Positions 38,006 to 48,400 of a stretch of 51,020 nt of DNA are shown here, in pieces. Made by a program: the position numbers and the translations under genes. The notes under the pieces were generated by a model. That model saw only the letters and a list, made by a program, of their open reading frames with translations, searched no databases and had not been told where the DNA came from. This stretch comes from Alphaproteobacteria bacterium. GTDB taxonomy: Bacteria > Bacteroidota > Bacteroidia > Bacteroidales > FEN-979. Positions within the stretch are counted from its first letter, which is position 1. Each line of letters starts with the position of its first letter. Where the stretch lies: contig SACF01000027.1 in the NCBI GenBank assembly GCA_009928665.1, positions 1 to 51,020 of the forward strand, read 5' to 3'.

Positions 38006-38908
38006 ATGGCTGTCACCAATCATACCGTTGGTTCCGGGGCGTTTACCTGGACCGATATTGAAGCGCCCACCGAGGCCGACATGAAAAAGGTCAGCAAAAC
38101 TTACAACCTCCATCATTACACCCTCCGCGACTGCCTCGAACCCGACCACCTGCCCAAGTCGGAAGAGTTAGGCAATATCCGGTTTATCATCACCCTTATC
38201 CTGCTGGGTAAACGGAACGACTCGCTGCACACCATCCAACAGATCAGCACCAAACTGGCTATCTTTTACAACGATACCTTCATTATAACCGTTCACCGGC
38301 TGCCTCAGCCTTTTCTCGAAACCATCCGGGGTGTATGCGCCGATCCTTCAAAGTGCCTGAGTTCACGCGAGCTGGTGACCCACATCCTCTGGCATGTGCT
38401 CCATTCGTACGATCAGCCTGCCATCGCACTTTCCGATGAAGTTGATGTCTATGAAGCGAAGATTTTCCGGCAATCGCTCACAGCGGCAATGATGCAGGAT
38501 CTTCACTTCATGAAACAGCGGGCCTCGGTATGTCTGAAACTGCTCCGGCTTACCGGTGAGGTGATCAACTCGATCCGCACGGCAGGCGGCGACTCCGTAG
38601 CGCTTCAGGATGTCCGCGACCTGCATGTCAAATTGATCATGCTCTATGAACAGGCCCATGAGGATGTCACCAACCTGCTCAATATTTATCTGTCGCTCTC
38701 CTCCCAGAAAACAAACCAGGTGATCCAGATCCTGACGCTGTTTTCCATCTTTTTCCTGCCGATCACCTTCATCGTGGGCGTGTACGGGATGAATTTCGAG
38801 TTCATGCCCGAACTAAAAGCCAAATGGGGCTACCCGGCCGTGATGATCTTCATGGCCATCGTTACCCTGCTGGTCTATATATGGTTTAAAAGAAAAAAAT
38901 GGATGTGA
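38006..38908 (+). CDS. corA: CorA family divalent cation transporter
   Basis: A 300-residue inner membrane protein. The start at 38006 (MAVTNHTVG) is preferred because a TTG six codons earlier overlaps the -7 box. The long cytoplasmic N-terminal domain ends in the stalk helix (VALQDVRDLHVKLIMLYEQA). Two C-terminal helices follow, with the selectivity motif YGMNFEFMP (GMN) between them and a basic tail WFKRKKWM. CorA pentamers carry Mg2+ or, in some branches, Co2+/Ni2+/Zn2+ into the cell. The metal cannot be told here. Convergent with the next gene, 11 bases apart. Confidence 0.92.
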   Translation: MAVTNHTVGSGAFTWTDIEAPTEADMKKVSKTYNLHHYTLRDCLEPDHLPKSEELGNIRFIITLILLGKRNDSLHTIQQISTKLAIFYNDTFIITVHRLPQPFLETIRGVCADPSKCLSSRELVTHILWHVLHSYDQPAIALSDEVDVYEAKIFRQSLTAAMMQDLHFMKQRASVCLKLLRLTGEVINSIRTAGGDSVALQDVRDLHVKLIMLYEQAHEDVTNLLNIYLSLSSQKTNQVIQILTLFSIFFLPITFIVGVYGMNFEFMPELKAKWGYPAVMIFMAIVTLLVYIWFKRKKWM

Positions 38909-38919
38909 TCCGGCCGCCT

Positions 38920-40317
38920 CTATAATTTCACGATTTTGCGTGAAACGACTGTCGTTGTAGTGGTGATCCGGATCAGGTAGATACCCGAAGCAAAATCTGA
39001 AATCCTGAAGATGACCGTGCGGCCGGTCGGATCAGCCGGTTCGGCTACAGCCATGCATTCGCCCTGCAAACTGACCAGTTCTGCCCGGAGCGTGTTTTCA
39101 GGAAGGAATACCTGAACTGCATCGGTAGCGGGATTTGGAAAGACCTGCACGGCATCGTTCAATGTCATTTCCGGTTGCGCCGAGGGCACATAATTTCCCA
39201 GGGAATCGGTTTTCAGCAGGTACAGTTTCATCGTTTGGGTGTTATTATCCCAGATGCTGCCGGAAAGCGCAAATCCGTGGTCGTTGATACCGGTCACTGA
39301 AAAAACATATTCGCTTTGATACGACCCTACTTTTTTTGACCACAGGAGGGTTCCCTGGTCATCAATCCGGTAAAGGATGATCTTGGATTCATCGAGCGAG
39401 TCCTTTGCGTTGACCCCCGCAAGCAGGTAACCCCCGTCCGCAACAGCGGTCGCACCGAGGACATCGCCGGGCGACAGCAAACCAAATTCCCTGGTCCACA
39501 GGGTATCTCCTTGAAGGTCGGTCCGGACCAGGAAAAACCTGTTATTTCCATCCGGGATCCATGAATGTCCGACGGCTAAAAACCCGCTGGTTCCTGCCGA
39601 CAGAATAAAACGGCCGATATCATACTGCGACCGGTCATAGATCTTCGTCCACATTGAATCGCCCGTTGCGCTGAGTTTCAACATAAAAATATCCTCGGGG
39701 CCGGTCATGCCGGTCTTCACGGTTCCCAAAATCACGATTCCCCCGTCGGGCGATTCCAATACGGAGTTACCCGAGTAGCGTTTCCCGGCGGTTCCGAAGA
39801 TCCTGCTCCACAGGATGGTCCCGTCGGCAGTAGTCCTTAATGCTACAATTTTGCTGTCGGAATACATGGATCTATCTGCGGTCCCCGCGGTGCAGATACT
39901 GCCGTCGGCCGTCAGGCATACTGATGTGGCTGAAGGTTCGTAACCCTCCCCACCGGTTGTGGCCCACAACGGGAAACCATCCTGGTTGGTTTTCATCACC
40001 AGCATGCTGTTGTCTTTCTGACCCGCTAATACCAGTCTCTCGTCGGAAGCCACCTTCACGTCGGAAATGCTGGATAAATAATCGTTGACCTTAACCAGGC
40101 TGCCCGTGACAGAGAACTGTATGAGCAGTTTCCGGATCGTTCCGTCATTTTCCTGGGCGATTACCGCGTATCCCTGGTCGGGTGTCTGAACGATAACCGC
40201 TCCCAGCGATTCGGATGAAGAAGGGAAATAAGGAGGAAACACCTTTTCAAAGGTGGTCTGGGCTGTCAGGCTCCACGACAGCATGAGGCCCAAAACCAAA
40301 AACAACATTCTTCCCAT
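38920..40317 (-). CDS. Secreted beta-propeller-like protein with T9SS sorting domain
   Basis: The frame is open from 40392, but the ATG at 40317 (MGRMLFLVLGLMLSWSLTAQ) opens a proper signal peptide and is preferred, giving 465 residues. The body is a series of units of about 50 residues of the type DGGYLLAG ... DxGTLLWSKKVG, as in bacterial repeat proteins that form beta-propellers (about seven units, residues 40-380). The end is a T9SS type A sorting domain: VQVFPNPATDAVQVFLPEN, FASGIYLIRITT, SRKIVKL. It is likely exported to the surface; a binding role is inferred only from the fold. Confidence 0.85.
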   Translation of the reverse strand: MGRMLFLVLGLMLSWSLTAQTTFEKVFPPYFPSSSESLGAVIVQTPDQGYAVIAQENDGTIRKLLIQFSVTGSLVKVNDYLSSISDVKVASDERLVLAGQKDNSMLVMKTNQDGFPLWATTGGEGYEPSATSVCLTADGSICTAGTADRSMYSDSKIVALRTTADGTILWSRIFGTAGKRYSGNSVLESPDGGIVILGTVKTGMTGPEDIFMLKLSATGDSMWTKIYDRSQYDIGRFILSAGTSGFLAVGHSWIPDGNNRFFLVRTDLQGDTLWTREFGLLSPGDVLGATAVADGGYLLAGVNAKDSLDESKIILYRIDDQGTLLWSKKVGSYQSEYVFSVTGINDHGFALSGSIWDNNTQTMKLYLLKTDSLGNYVPSAQPEMTLNDAVQVFPNPATDAVQVFLPENTLRAELVSLQGECMAVAEPADPTGRTVIFRISDFASGIYLIRITTTTTVVSRKIVKL

Positions 40318-40411
40318 AAACGGTGATTTTATAGGGTTTGTTAAATATTCGCATTCAACCTGACGATCACACCCAATTCTTTTATCTTCCAAAATCCATA
40401 ATATAGCATCA

Positions 40412-40963
40412 TCATGGAGATGCCTTAATTCCTGCCAATTCAGCCAATTTTATGACCGTCTTCCAATTCCGGGTGGTTGCTTTGACCTTCAGTTTGCGTT
40501 CGAAAAAAGAGTTGGACCATTTCGTGTTTCCATATCCTCCCGGACAGTAAAGATATATGTTTTTATCCTTCATAATATAACGGTCTGGACTATTATCAGA
40601 TAAGGGGATCAGATTGCTCTTTCCCTTGTCCGGGATCTCCTCCAGGAAGGTTACATGCAGTTTGTCGTGATCAATGTCAGGTTCCGACAGAAAAGGATTT
40701 CCGGCCATCGTGTCCTGCCACTCCCAGGCGTCCCGCGTGATTACCGGTACCACAAACCCGAATCGTTCGCGGATGGCCGTTTCGATCTTTGAGGTAACCG
40801 TTGCGGCAGGTTTACTTCCTTTGAAAACCACATTCCCGCTTTGGATGTAAGTCAATACCTCCGCCATACCCAGGTCTTCGAACATCTTTTTCAAATCCTG
40901 CATCCGAATCAGGTTGTGACCGCTTACATTGATCCCCCGTAAAATCGAAATATAGCTCTTCAT
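40412..40963 (-). CDS. DUF1697 domain protein
   Basis: A 183-residue protein of the DUF1697 family (PF08002), starting MKSYISILRGINVSGHN at 40963. This is the standard N-terminus, and the ORF extension to 41011 adds non-conserved residues. Conserved parts: LKKMFEDLGMAEVLTYIQSG, NVVFKG, NPFLSEP and the ending KATTRNWKTVIKLAEL. Function unknown in all members I know of. Cytosolic, no signal peptide. The 59-residue winged-helix gene lies 70 bases upstream in the same direction. Confidence 0.88.
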   Translation of the reverse strand: MKSYISILRGINVSGHNLIRMQDLKKMFEDLGMAEVLTYIQSGNVVFKGSKPAATVTSKIETAIRERFGFVVPVITRDAWEWQDTMAGNPFLSEPDIDHDKLHVTFLEEIPDKGKSNLIPLSDNSPDRYIMKDKNIYLYCPGGYGNTKWSNSFFERKLKVKATTRNWKTVIKLAELAGIKASP

Positions 40964-41033
40964 GGCCGATTTGAGAAATGAGTTCCCTCCGGAGCCCTGA
41001 CACTCCGCCAATGCCCGGAGTTCTGTTCCGGCC

Positions 41034-41213
41034 TTATTTCGCGGGCTCCCAGAAGCAGACTTTCGGCGAGGTGATCTTTCCCGAGGTTTTGAGTTTCTTC
41101 ATGGCTTTATCGACCTCTTTCCGGTCGATCCCTCCTAATTCGGCTATCTGGCCTGCACTTAACGGTTTCCCGGCTTTTTTGATGGTGTTTAAAACCTGTT
41201 CTTCGAGATCCAT
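41034..41213 (-). CDS. Small winged-helix DNA-binding protein (59 residues)
   Basis: A compact gene of 59 codons plus stop. The protein begins [20 protein letters not shown], continues [20 protein letters not shown] and ends [19 protein letters not shown]. It has the helix-turn-helix pattern of short winged-helix domains: helix 1 with a KKAGKPLS turn, helix 2 (GQIAELGG), recognition helix ([16 protein letters not shown]), then the [10 protein letters not shown] wing. It could be a stand-alone transcription regulator. Codon use and composition match its neighbours. It may be co-transcribed with the DUF1697 gene. Confidence 0.75.
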   Translation of the reverse strand: MDLEEQVLNTIKKAGKPLSAGQIAELGGIDRKEVDKAMKKLKTSGKITSPKVCFWEPAK

Positions 41214-41341
41214 AATGAATGTTTAAAGGTTAGGCTTGTAAAGGTAATTTTAATTTGTGTTATGGTGAGCGGAAAACCATAAAATCAAATCTTCTTTTCC
41301 GATACAGATCAGATTGGGATCGTCCGGTTCAAAGAGTTGAA

Positions 41342-41851
41342 TTACGGGATCTCGATCTCCCGGGGATCGTCAGGGTTTCCGATTAAAAACCAATCCCCGG
41401 CGTCCATGGGTGAAGAGGTAATCTTATCGATGGGGACCTTCATATATTTACCGGCTGCTGAAACCGCGACCGAACCGTCGGGCAGGAGGATTTCGCCGGA
41501 GCCCTCGAAAAAGCGGTGATCATCCCTCGAAACCCGTCCCACGATACGAAGTTCGACACCGAGCGGTATGGGTTTGCGGTACTTGGTGGTCAGTTCGAGG
41601 GTCACGCCCCATACCTGATCCTCTTTGCCGTTGGCGATAGCCCGCCCGATGGTCTCATCGAGTATGGTAGCTGCAAGTCCGCCATGCATGCGGCCCGGGT
41701 AACTCTGGTGTTGTTCCGAAGGCGTGACGATGGCGACCAGTTCATTGGAATCGGTTTCATAAAAAGAGGCATGGAGGCCGAAGTTATTTTCCAGCCCGCA
41801 CACAAAACACATCCTCGAATTGTATTGTTTCTTAGTAACCGAGCGTTTCAT
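41342..41851 (-). CDS. PaaI-type hotdog-fold thioesterase
   Basis: A 169-residue cytosolic protein of the 4HBT/PaaI hotdog superfamily, which hydrolyses acyl-CoA thioesters. The active-site segment RMHGGLAATILDETIGRAI has the HGG and the catalytic acidic residue. Strand segments GVTLELTTKYRKPIPLG and GSGEILLPDGSVAVSAAGKY complete the fold. The N-terminus has MCFVCGLENNFGL, a Cys pair seen in a subset of the family. The last 30 residues extend beyond the usual domain. Substrate unknown. The region upstream holds the paired 58-bp dyad element. Confidence 0.85.
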   Translation of the reverse strand: MKRSVTKKQYNSRMCFVCGLENNFGLHASFYETDSNELVAIVTPSEQHQSYPGRMHGGLAATILDETIGRAIANGKEDQVWGVTLELTTKYRKPIPLGVELRIVGRVSRDDHRFFEGSGEILLPDGSVAVSAAGKYMKVPIDKITSSPMDAGDWFLIGNPDDPREIEIP

Positions 41852-41905
41852 TTGAGAATAATTTCATATTTAATGTGCTCATACTTATTTTTTTCGGGCC
41901 ACATT

Positions 41906-42031
41906 GAATATCCATTGTTATCACCAGAGATTTGCATGTAAAGTGTACTGATGGATATTTCATTTGTCAAATGGAATATCCATTATTATCATTCGCGATT
42001 TGCATGAATCTGGTTCCTATGGATATTTCAT
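41906..42031. repeat. Two tandem 58-bp dyad elements
   Basis: Unit 1 is 41906-41963 and unit 2 is 41974-42031, separated by 10 bases (period 68). Each opens with GAATATCCAT and closes with ATGGATATTTC, an inverted pair, and has GATTTGCATG at the same central position. The arms and core are identical in the two units while the rest differs. They lie in the gap between the DUF2007 gene and the thioesterase gene. Confidence 0.8.
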
Positions 42032-42063
42032 GGGAGATAATTTCCGGTAAAAATAGGATTTTT

Positions 42064-42315
42064 CTATGCCTGTTCCTCCCGTTCACTCCTTGTTAAAAAC
42101 ACGGCAAGGATCGGTTCGGCTGCTTCCCGGTCTGAATCGCTGATGTACAGTTCGGATTCGGAAGGAAATCCGGCTACGAAACCGGCTAGCATGCCCGACT
42201 GGTATTCGTTACGGATCATGGAGCTGATACCGGCTTCTTCAAGGAGTGCCCGGAGGGCAAGGGCATCGATCTCCGAACCGGTAAAAATTCTGATGCTATG
42301 GTCGTGGTCGTTCAT
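42064..42315 (-). CDS. DUF2007 domain protein (putative signal-transducing protein)
   Basis: An 83-residue cytosolic protein. The sequence RIFTGSEIDALALRALLEEA, then GISSMIRNEYQSGMLAGF and ELYISDSDREAAEPILAVFL, is the ferredoxin-like DUF2007 fold (PF09413): a strand, a helix with E-x-x-A/L, and a second half with V/I-strand and E/D-x-A helix. The family is often called signal-transducing because it is similar to PII-like folds, but no function is established. It stands alone with its own probable promoter. Confidence 0.8.
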   Translation of the reverse strand: MNDHDHSIRIFTGSEIDALALRALLEEAGISSMIRNEYQSGMLAGFVAGFPSESELYISDSDREAAEPILAVFLTRSEREEQA

Positions 42316-42351
42316 GGGTGAATAAGGAGGTTAATAGCCAAACATTCGGTT

Positions 42352-42382
42352 CAAAGATAAAACAAAATTACAAAGGGTTCAA
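42352..42382 (-). promoter_or_regulatory. Promoter of the DUF2007 gene
   Basis: TATCTTTG on the minus strand (42352-42359) matches TAnnTTTG, with a TTG (42380-42382) 20 bases upstream. The ATG at 42315 lies 36 bases downstream of the -7 box. Confidence 0.45.
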
Positions 42383-42439
42383 GGTCAAAGCAGATAGAGA
42401 AAGAGACCGGCGTTTGAATATCTTATTCACTTGGGCAAT

Positions 42440-45400
42440 TCAGTCTTTTATGCATCTTGTCGAGAATGCATTGGAATGATTGGAATGATACTTCGACACA
42501 CTGGGATTGATAATATTTATCCCGCGGGCAATTGATTCGCCAGCATTGAGGATGGTCGAGGTCCAGAAAAATGTTCCTTCATCCGGGAAAGCATATAGCA
42601 TATTCTGATATAATAGCCCTGACAATAGTGCATTAAAGTTCGAATTTGCAACGGATTTCAACGAATCGCCTGCATTCCCAGGCCCACCTGACCCAAGAAC
42701 CATCGCCTCCCATTCCAACGCAGTAGCAATGTGCCATTCAGGGGGACACAATCCCTGGACGGGCTCTATTACCGAATACTGCATTAACTCATTCCATTGG
42801 TACAAGGCTCCCCACTGGGTACAATTATTCTCATTATTGGCAAAACAATATTTTTCGGGAATACAATTATCATACTGCTGGTGAATCCGTGTGACCTGGA
42901 TGCCATAATTCAGGTTTTCACGCATCCAACATTTATTTCCAATCAATTGTGTTGTGTATATCCGGTTGTCGCGTATATCTGTAAAACTCTCCCCACAACT
43001 GAAATTTGCTTTTGAAGGAAGTACTGTGATTTGCTGATTTGCCGTATCTGAACATAAATGTATGTTTGTATATGCATACATGACATTTGTTTGGCTCTGT
43101 GTCCCCGGAAGCAGAGTTGGATTAAAAATTCCTCCCTGAACGCAATCACCAAAGTACATTCCTCCAAGGGGGAGACCTCCTTTCAATGGAAAAGGTCGTG
43201 AGGCATTTGTCGTCAGTAATGGACAAATATTTAAGGTAACGACAGGCTTATCAAGCAAATGCATTACAAGTTCATTTGAAATGGCAGGATTTCCAGTCAC
43301 ACAGGAACCATTTGAAATCAAAACACAAGTAATCACATCCGATTCTAAGGGATGGAAGTTCAATTGTGAAGTACTATTTCCCGTAATCGCACCATTCACT
43401 TTCCATTGATAAACCGGTGCGTTTCCTCCGTTGACAGGGAAGGCTGTTATCGTTGCTGTAGCTCCCGCGCATAGTGGATTTTGGGCTGCCGTGATCGTAA
43501 GGCTTACTGTCGAGATAGGTATGACCTCCATGTTCAAAATATTCGAACTTGCAGGATTACCGCTCGGACAATTAATATTTGAAGTTAGAATGCATTGTAT
43601 CTGGTCTCCGTTGGTCGGAACATAAAAGTATTCCGGAGTGTTAATGCCTGTTGGAATGTTATTGACTTTCCATTCAAAAACCGGAGAGGTTCCCGCATTG
43701 GTTGCTGTGGCTGTAATAGTCACTATGCTTCCTGAACACAGTGGCACAGGAGAAACAGGGGTAATATTGACCGAAACTGGCAGATAGAGATTGACGGTCA
43801 TCCAGATTGTATTAGACAGCGCAGGGTTTCCATTCACGCAGTTTGCATTGGATAAAACCTCGCAGATTATTTCATCATGATTTGAAGGTGAATAGGAAAA
43901 TTGTGAACTGTTAGAGCCGACATTCAAGCCATTGACCCTCCACTGATATGCCGGAACAGACCCTCCGTTCACAGTCATTGCCGAGTAATTTACTATTGTG
44001 CCTTCGCAAACAGGCCCTTCTGGATTTGCAGTAATTGTCGCACCAACTGTCAACAACGAAGATACCCCCATGGTTATCGGATTCGAAATCGCGTAATTGC
44101 TGATTGTACAAACTTCGTTGGAAGTCAGTTCACAAGTAATGATATCCCCATCCGAGGGTATTATGGTAATCACCGGCGTGTTAGTACCGACAATTGTTCC
44201 ATTTACTTTCCAGAGATAAACAGGAGAAGAGCCCCCATGGGTTATAGTAGCGGTGAGGGTCACCGTTTCACCTGAACAGACGGGGTTTTCCGATGTGGAT
44301 ATAAAAATGGTCGGGGATACTAATGGGAGCACACCGATTACGATAAGATTTGAAACAACAAATCCTTCCGTTGAACAAGGAAGGCTGGAGGTTAAAAGAC
44401 ACTTAACCTCATCACCATCTTGTGGAATAAAAGTAAGCGTTGGTGTGTTTGACCCAATGTTTATCGAATTGAGTTGCCATTGATAAACCGGTAATGTTCC
44501 GCCATTGACCGGGGAAGCAGTTACTGTAATTTCCGAACCCGCACATACCGGATTTTCAGGAAGACTAATGGTTAGGCTGACGGGAAGGACCGGGTTTATC
44601 TCCATTTTGATGACATTGGACTTTGCAGGATTTCCGGTTGAACAGTTTTCATTGGAAGTAACAGTACAAAGGACGAGGTCACCGTTACCCGGAATATAAG
44701 TGTAGGTAGGGCTATTCGATCCGGCATTTGCCCCGTTGACCTGCCACTGATAGACTGGAGCCGTCCCACCGTTGACCGGAAAAGCCGTAAAGGAAACTGC
44801 CGTTCCGGAACATGCAGGATTCTCAGAGGCGGTAGTGGTTACACTCACTGGCAGAGTGCTATTGACCGTCATCGTGATCGCATTCGAAGTAGCCGGGCTG
44901 CCCGTAGCACAGTTGGCATTGGAGGTCAGTATACAGGTGATCACATCACCGTTTGCTGGGGTATAGGTGTAATTTGTGCTATTTGTTCCAACGTTCGATC
45001 CGTTGACCTGCCACTGATAAACGGGTGTTGTACCTTCATTGATTGGGTTTGCCATGAAAGTGATACTGGTTCCTGAACAGACAGGATTTTCTGATGCAGT
45101 TATCGATATACTTACTGGCAGGTTGTCTTTGACCGTCATCGTGATCGCATTCGAAGTGGCCGGACTGCCCGTAGCACAAGTGGCATTCGAAGTCAGAATG
45201 CAGGTGACTATGTCGGTATTCGACGGCGTGTAGGTGTAGTTTAGACTGCTAGTTCCCACGTTCGAACCATTGACCTGCCATTGATAAACAGGTGATGACC
45301 CTCCATTGGTTGGCGTTGCTGTGAATGTGACACTCGTTCCCTGGCAGACCGGATTTTCCGAGGCAGTGATAGTTACGCTGACAGGAAGATTAAAATTGAC

Positions 45401-48400
45401 AACCATTGTGATCGCATTCGATGTTGCAGGGCTACCCGTTGCACAGGTGGCATTCGAGGTAAGAATGCAGGTAATGATATCACCATTTGATGATGTGTAG
45501 GTGTAATTCGGGCTGTTGGTTCCAACATTCGAGCCGTTGACCTGCCATTGATAAACAGGAGATGATCCACCGTTGGTCGGTGTTGCCATGAAAGTGACGC
45601 TGGTTCCTGAACAGACAGGATTTTCTGATGCAGTTATCGATATACTTACTGGCAGGTTATCATTGACCGTCATCGTGATCGCATTCGAAGTGGCCGGACT
45701 GCCCGTAGCACAAGTGGCATTCGAAGTCAGAATGCAGGTGACAATGTCGTTATTTGATGGGGTGTAGGTGTAGTTCGGACTGTTTGTCCCCACATTCAAC
45801 CCGTTTACTTGCCACTGGTAAGCAGGGGATGATCCACCATTGGTTGGGGTCGCCGCGAAAGTGACACTCGTCCCTGAACAGACAGGATTCTCTGAGGCGG
45901 TAATCGATATACTTACCGGCATGTTGTCGTTGACCGTCATCGTGATCGGATTCGATATGGCAGGACTACCCGTAGCGCAGCTGGCATTGGAGGTCAGAAT
46001 ACAGGTGATGACATCGCCGCTTGCCGGGGCATATGAGTAATTTGTGCTGTTGGACCCAACATTCAGCCCATTGACCTGCCACTGGTATGAGGGGACTAAT
46101 CCGCCGTTAATCGGGGTTACTGTAAAAGTAACACTGGAACCCTGGCAGACCGGGTTCTCCGATGCAGTTATTGTTACGTTTACCGGCAGGTTAGGATCAA
46201 CGGTCATTGTGATCGGGTTCGATATCGCTGGGCTACCTGTTGCACAAGTTGCATTAGATGCCACAATACAAGTGACTATGTCGTTATTTGATGGTGTGTA
46301 GGCGTAGTTCGGACTGTTTGTCCCCACATTCAACCCGTTTACTTGCCACTGGTAAACGGGTGCTGATCCTCCGTTGGTTGGGATGGCTGCATAAGTAACG
46401 CTGGTTCCCTGGCAAACTGGGTTCTCTGAAGCAGTGGTGGTGACGCTTACCGGCAGATTGGGATCAACGTTCATTGTGATCGGATTCGATATCGCTGGGC
46501 TACCTGTTGAACAAGTTGCATTAGATGCCACAATACAAGTGACTATGTCGTTATTTGATGGTGTGTAGGCGTAGTTCGGACTGTTAGTTCCCACATTCGA
46601 TCCATTTACCTGCCACTGGTATATAGGGGTTGATCCTCCGTTAGTTGGGGTGGCGGTGAATGTGACACTCGTTCCTTCGCAAATCGGGTTTTCTGAAGCT
46701 GTTATAGTGACGCTTACCGGCAGACTAGGAGTTACTGACATCACAATAATATTCGATGTATCTGGATTATTGACTGCGCAAGGATCGCTGGAAAAGACAA
46801 CACAATAAACGCTATCTCCGTTAAACGGGACATATGAGAAAGATGAATCGACAGAATTATACAGTATAAAAACTTCTGAAGCAGTCAATGCCCTGTCATA
46901 TATCCTGATATCATCAATCTTCCCATTGAAATAGCCGACATTGGGATCTGTGTACGGCGCAATACCCCAGGGCGCCACACAAACCCCTATCGCCAAATCT
47001 TTACCTGAAACATAAGTATCATTTACAAAAATGTTGTCGGTAGCCACGACCGATCCGTTTATGTAAATTTTACTTCCGGCAGAATCGGTTGTAATGACCC
47101 AATGGTACCATTGGCCAATAGGTTCATCTGTGTAAGTTGCTTCAATGAGATTTCCTTCACAATGTGACTCCAGAACATATTTGGGTCCACCATGATTTAT
47201 GCCCTCAAACCAGGATTGTCCGCAAGAGTAACCGCCATATGCAAGCGTAACGGGATGGTTTTCAACCGAGATTGCATTAAACCACAAGGATACTGTTCTT
47301 TCTGCAGTCGGCAAACTATCTGCCTCCATAACAATATAATTATCAATGCCATTAAAATAATAGGCGCTGTTTGCATTTCCGAAACGATCACTGGTTAGTG
47401 ATGCTCCAACAACAGTTCCATTATTCCCGTTGCTGGTTTCATCATTCGCATCCCCGTTAAACGGATAACATGCAACCAATCCATTATTCAGAATATTACA
47501 TGGCAATGATCCGGATACCAAACTGTCATTGACAAACCAATGATACGTAATCGAGTTTCCTCCATTGGTCGCGGATGGAGTATATGTTACAGTATCACCA
47601 TAGCATACAGTATCATTGGAGGCTGTAATTGACACGCTTATTGGCAATAATGGATTCACTGTTATTGTAATGGTGTTGGAAGTATCCGGATTCCCGGTTA
47701 CACAAGTTTCATCAGAAACCAATATGCAGATAACCTGGTCATTATTCAAGGGTATATAAGAGAATGAAGGACTATTCAATCCCTGGTCGATAGCATTTAC
47801 TTTCCACTGAAAAACCGGATTTAAACCACCGTTGAACGGCGTTGCCGTGAAAGATGCTGTATCATCATTGCACACAGGATTCTGGTTAACAGATATAGTT
47901 ATGCCAACCGTTGAGTAGTTGTAACAGGTATCTTTGACACAGCGTACCGATGCGCTCATTGCTTTGTTGCCCGTGTTTTCAGATGAAATGGTGGTGTTAT
48001 GGAAAAGTCTCCGGCTCCAGGCATTCATGGAATTATCCTCGGTTGCGGTATAGATGAATGCATAAGAAAGTAAGTAATCAAATCCGCCACCCGGCCATCT
48101 GATCCCCCCCGGAAGCGCGGTGAAACCTGTCGAATTGTTCGCTCCTGTGTTGGGAGGCAACCAACGACAATATCCCATCTCTTTCAATGGGCTGCCGGCA
48201 AGTGATTCTCCTCCCGTATGCATAATCAAGGTATCCCATTCAGCCCTTCCTGGAATATGCCACCCCGGTGGACATATCCCTTGTCGTCCGCTTGGCAGTT
48301 CGTTGCTTGATGTGGTATATTGCATCAATTCATTCCACTGATACAGGCCTCCATGAACATTGCAATTACCAGGATCATTGTTGAAACAGTATTTCTCGAG

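Noticed and set aside
44505..46301. A series of 64-86-codon plus-strand frames spaced 267 bases apart
   Set aside because: They are antisense shadows of the tandem Ig units; their spacing equals the unit length, and they start at the same unit position each time.
43247..46723. CRISPR or satellite array
   Set aside because: The period is an in-frame 89-codon domain in a continuous reading frame; it is protein-level repetition.
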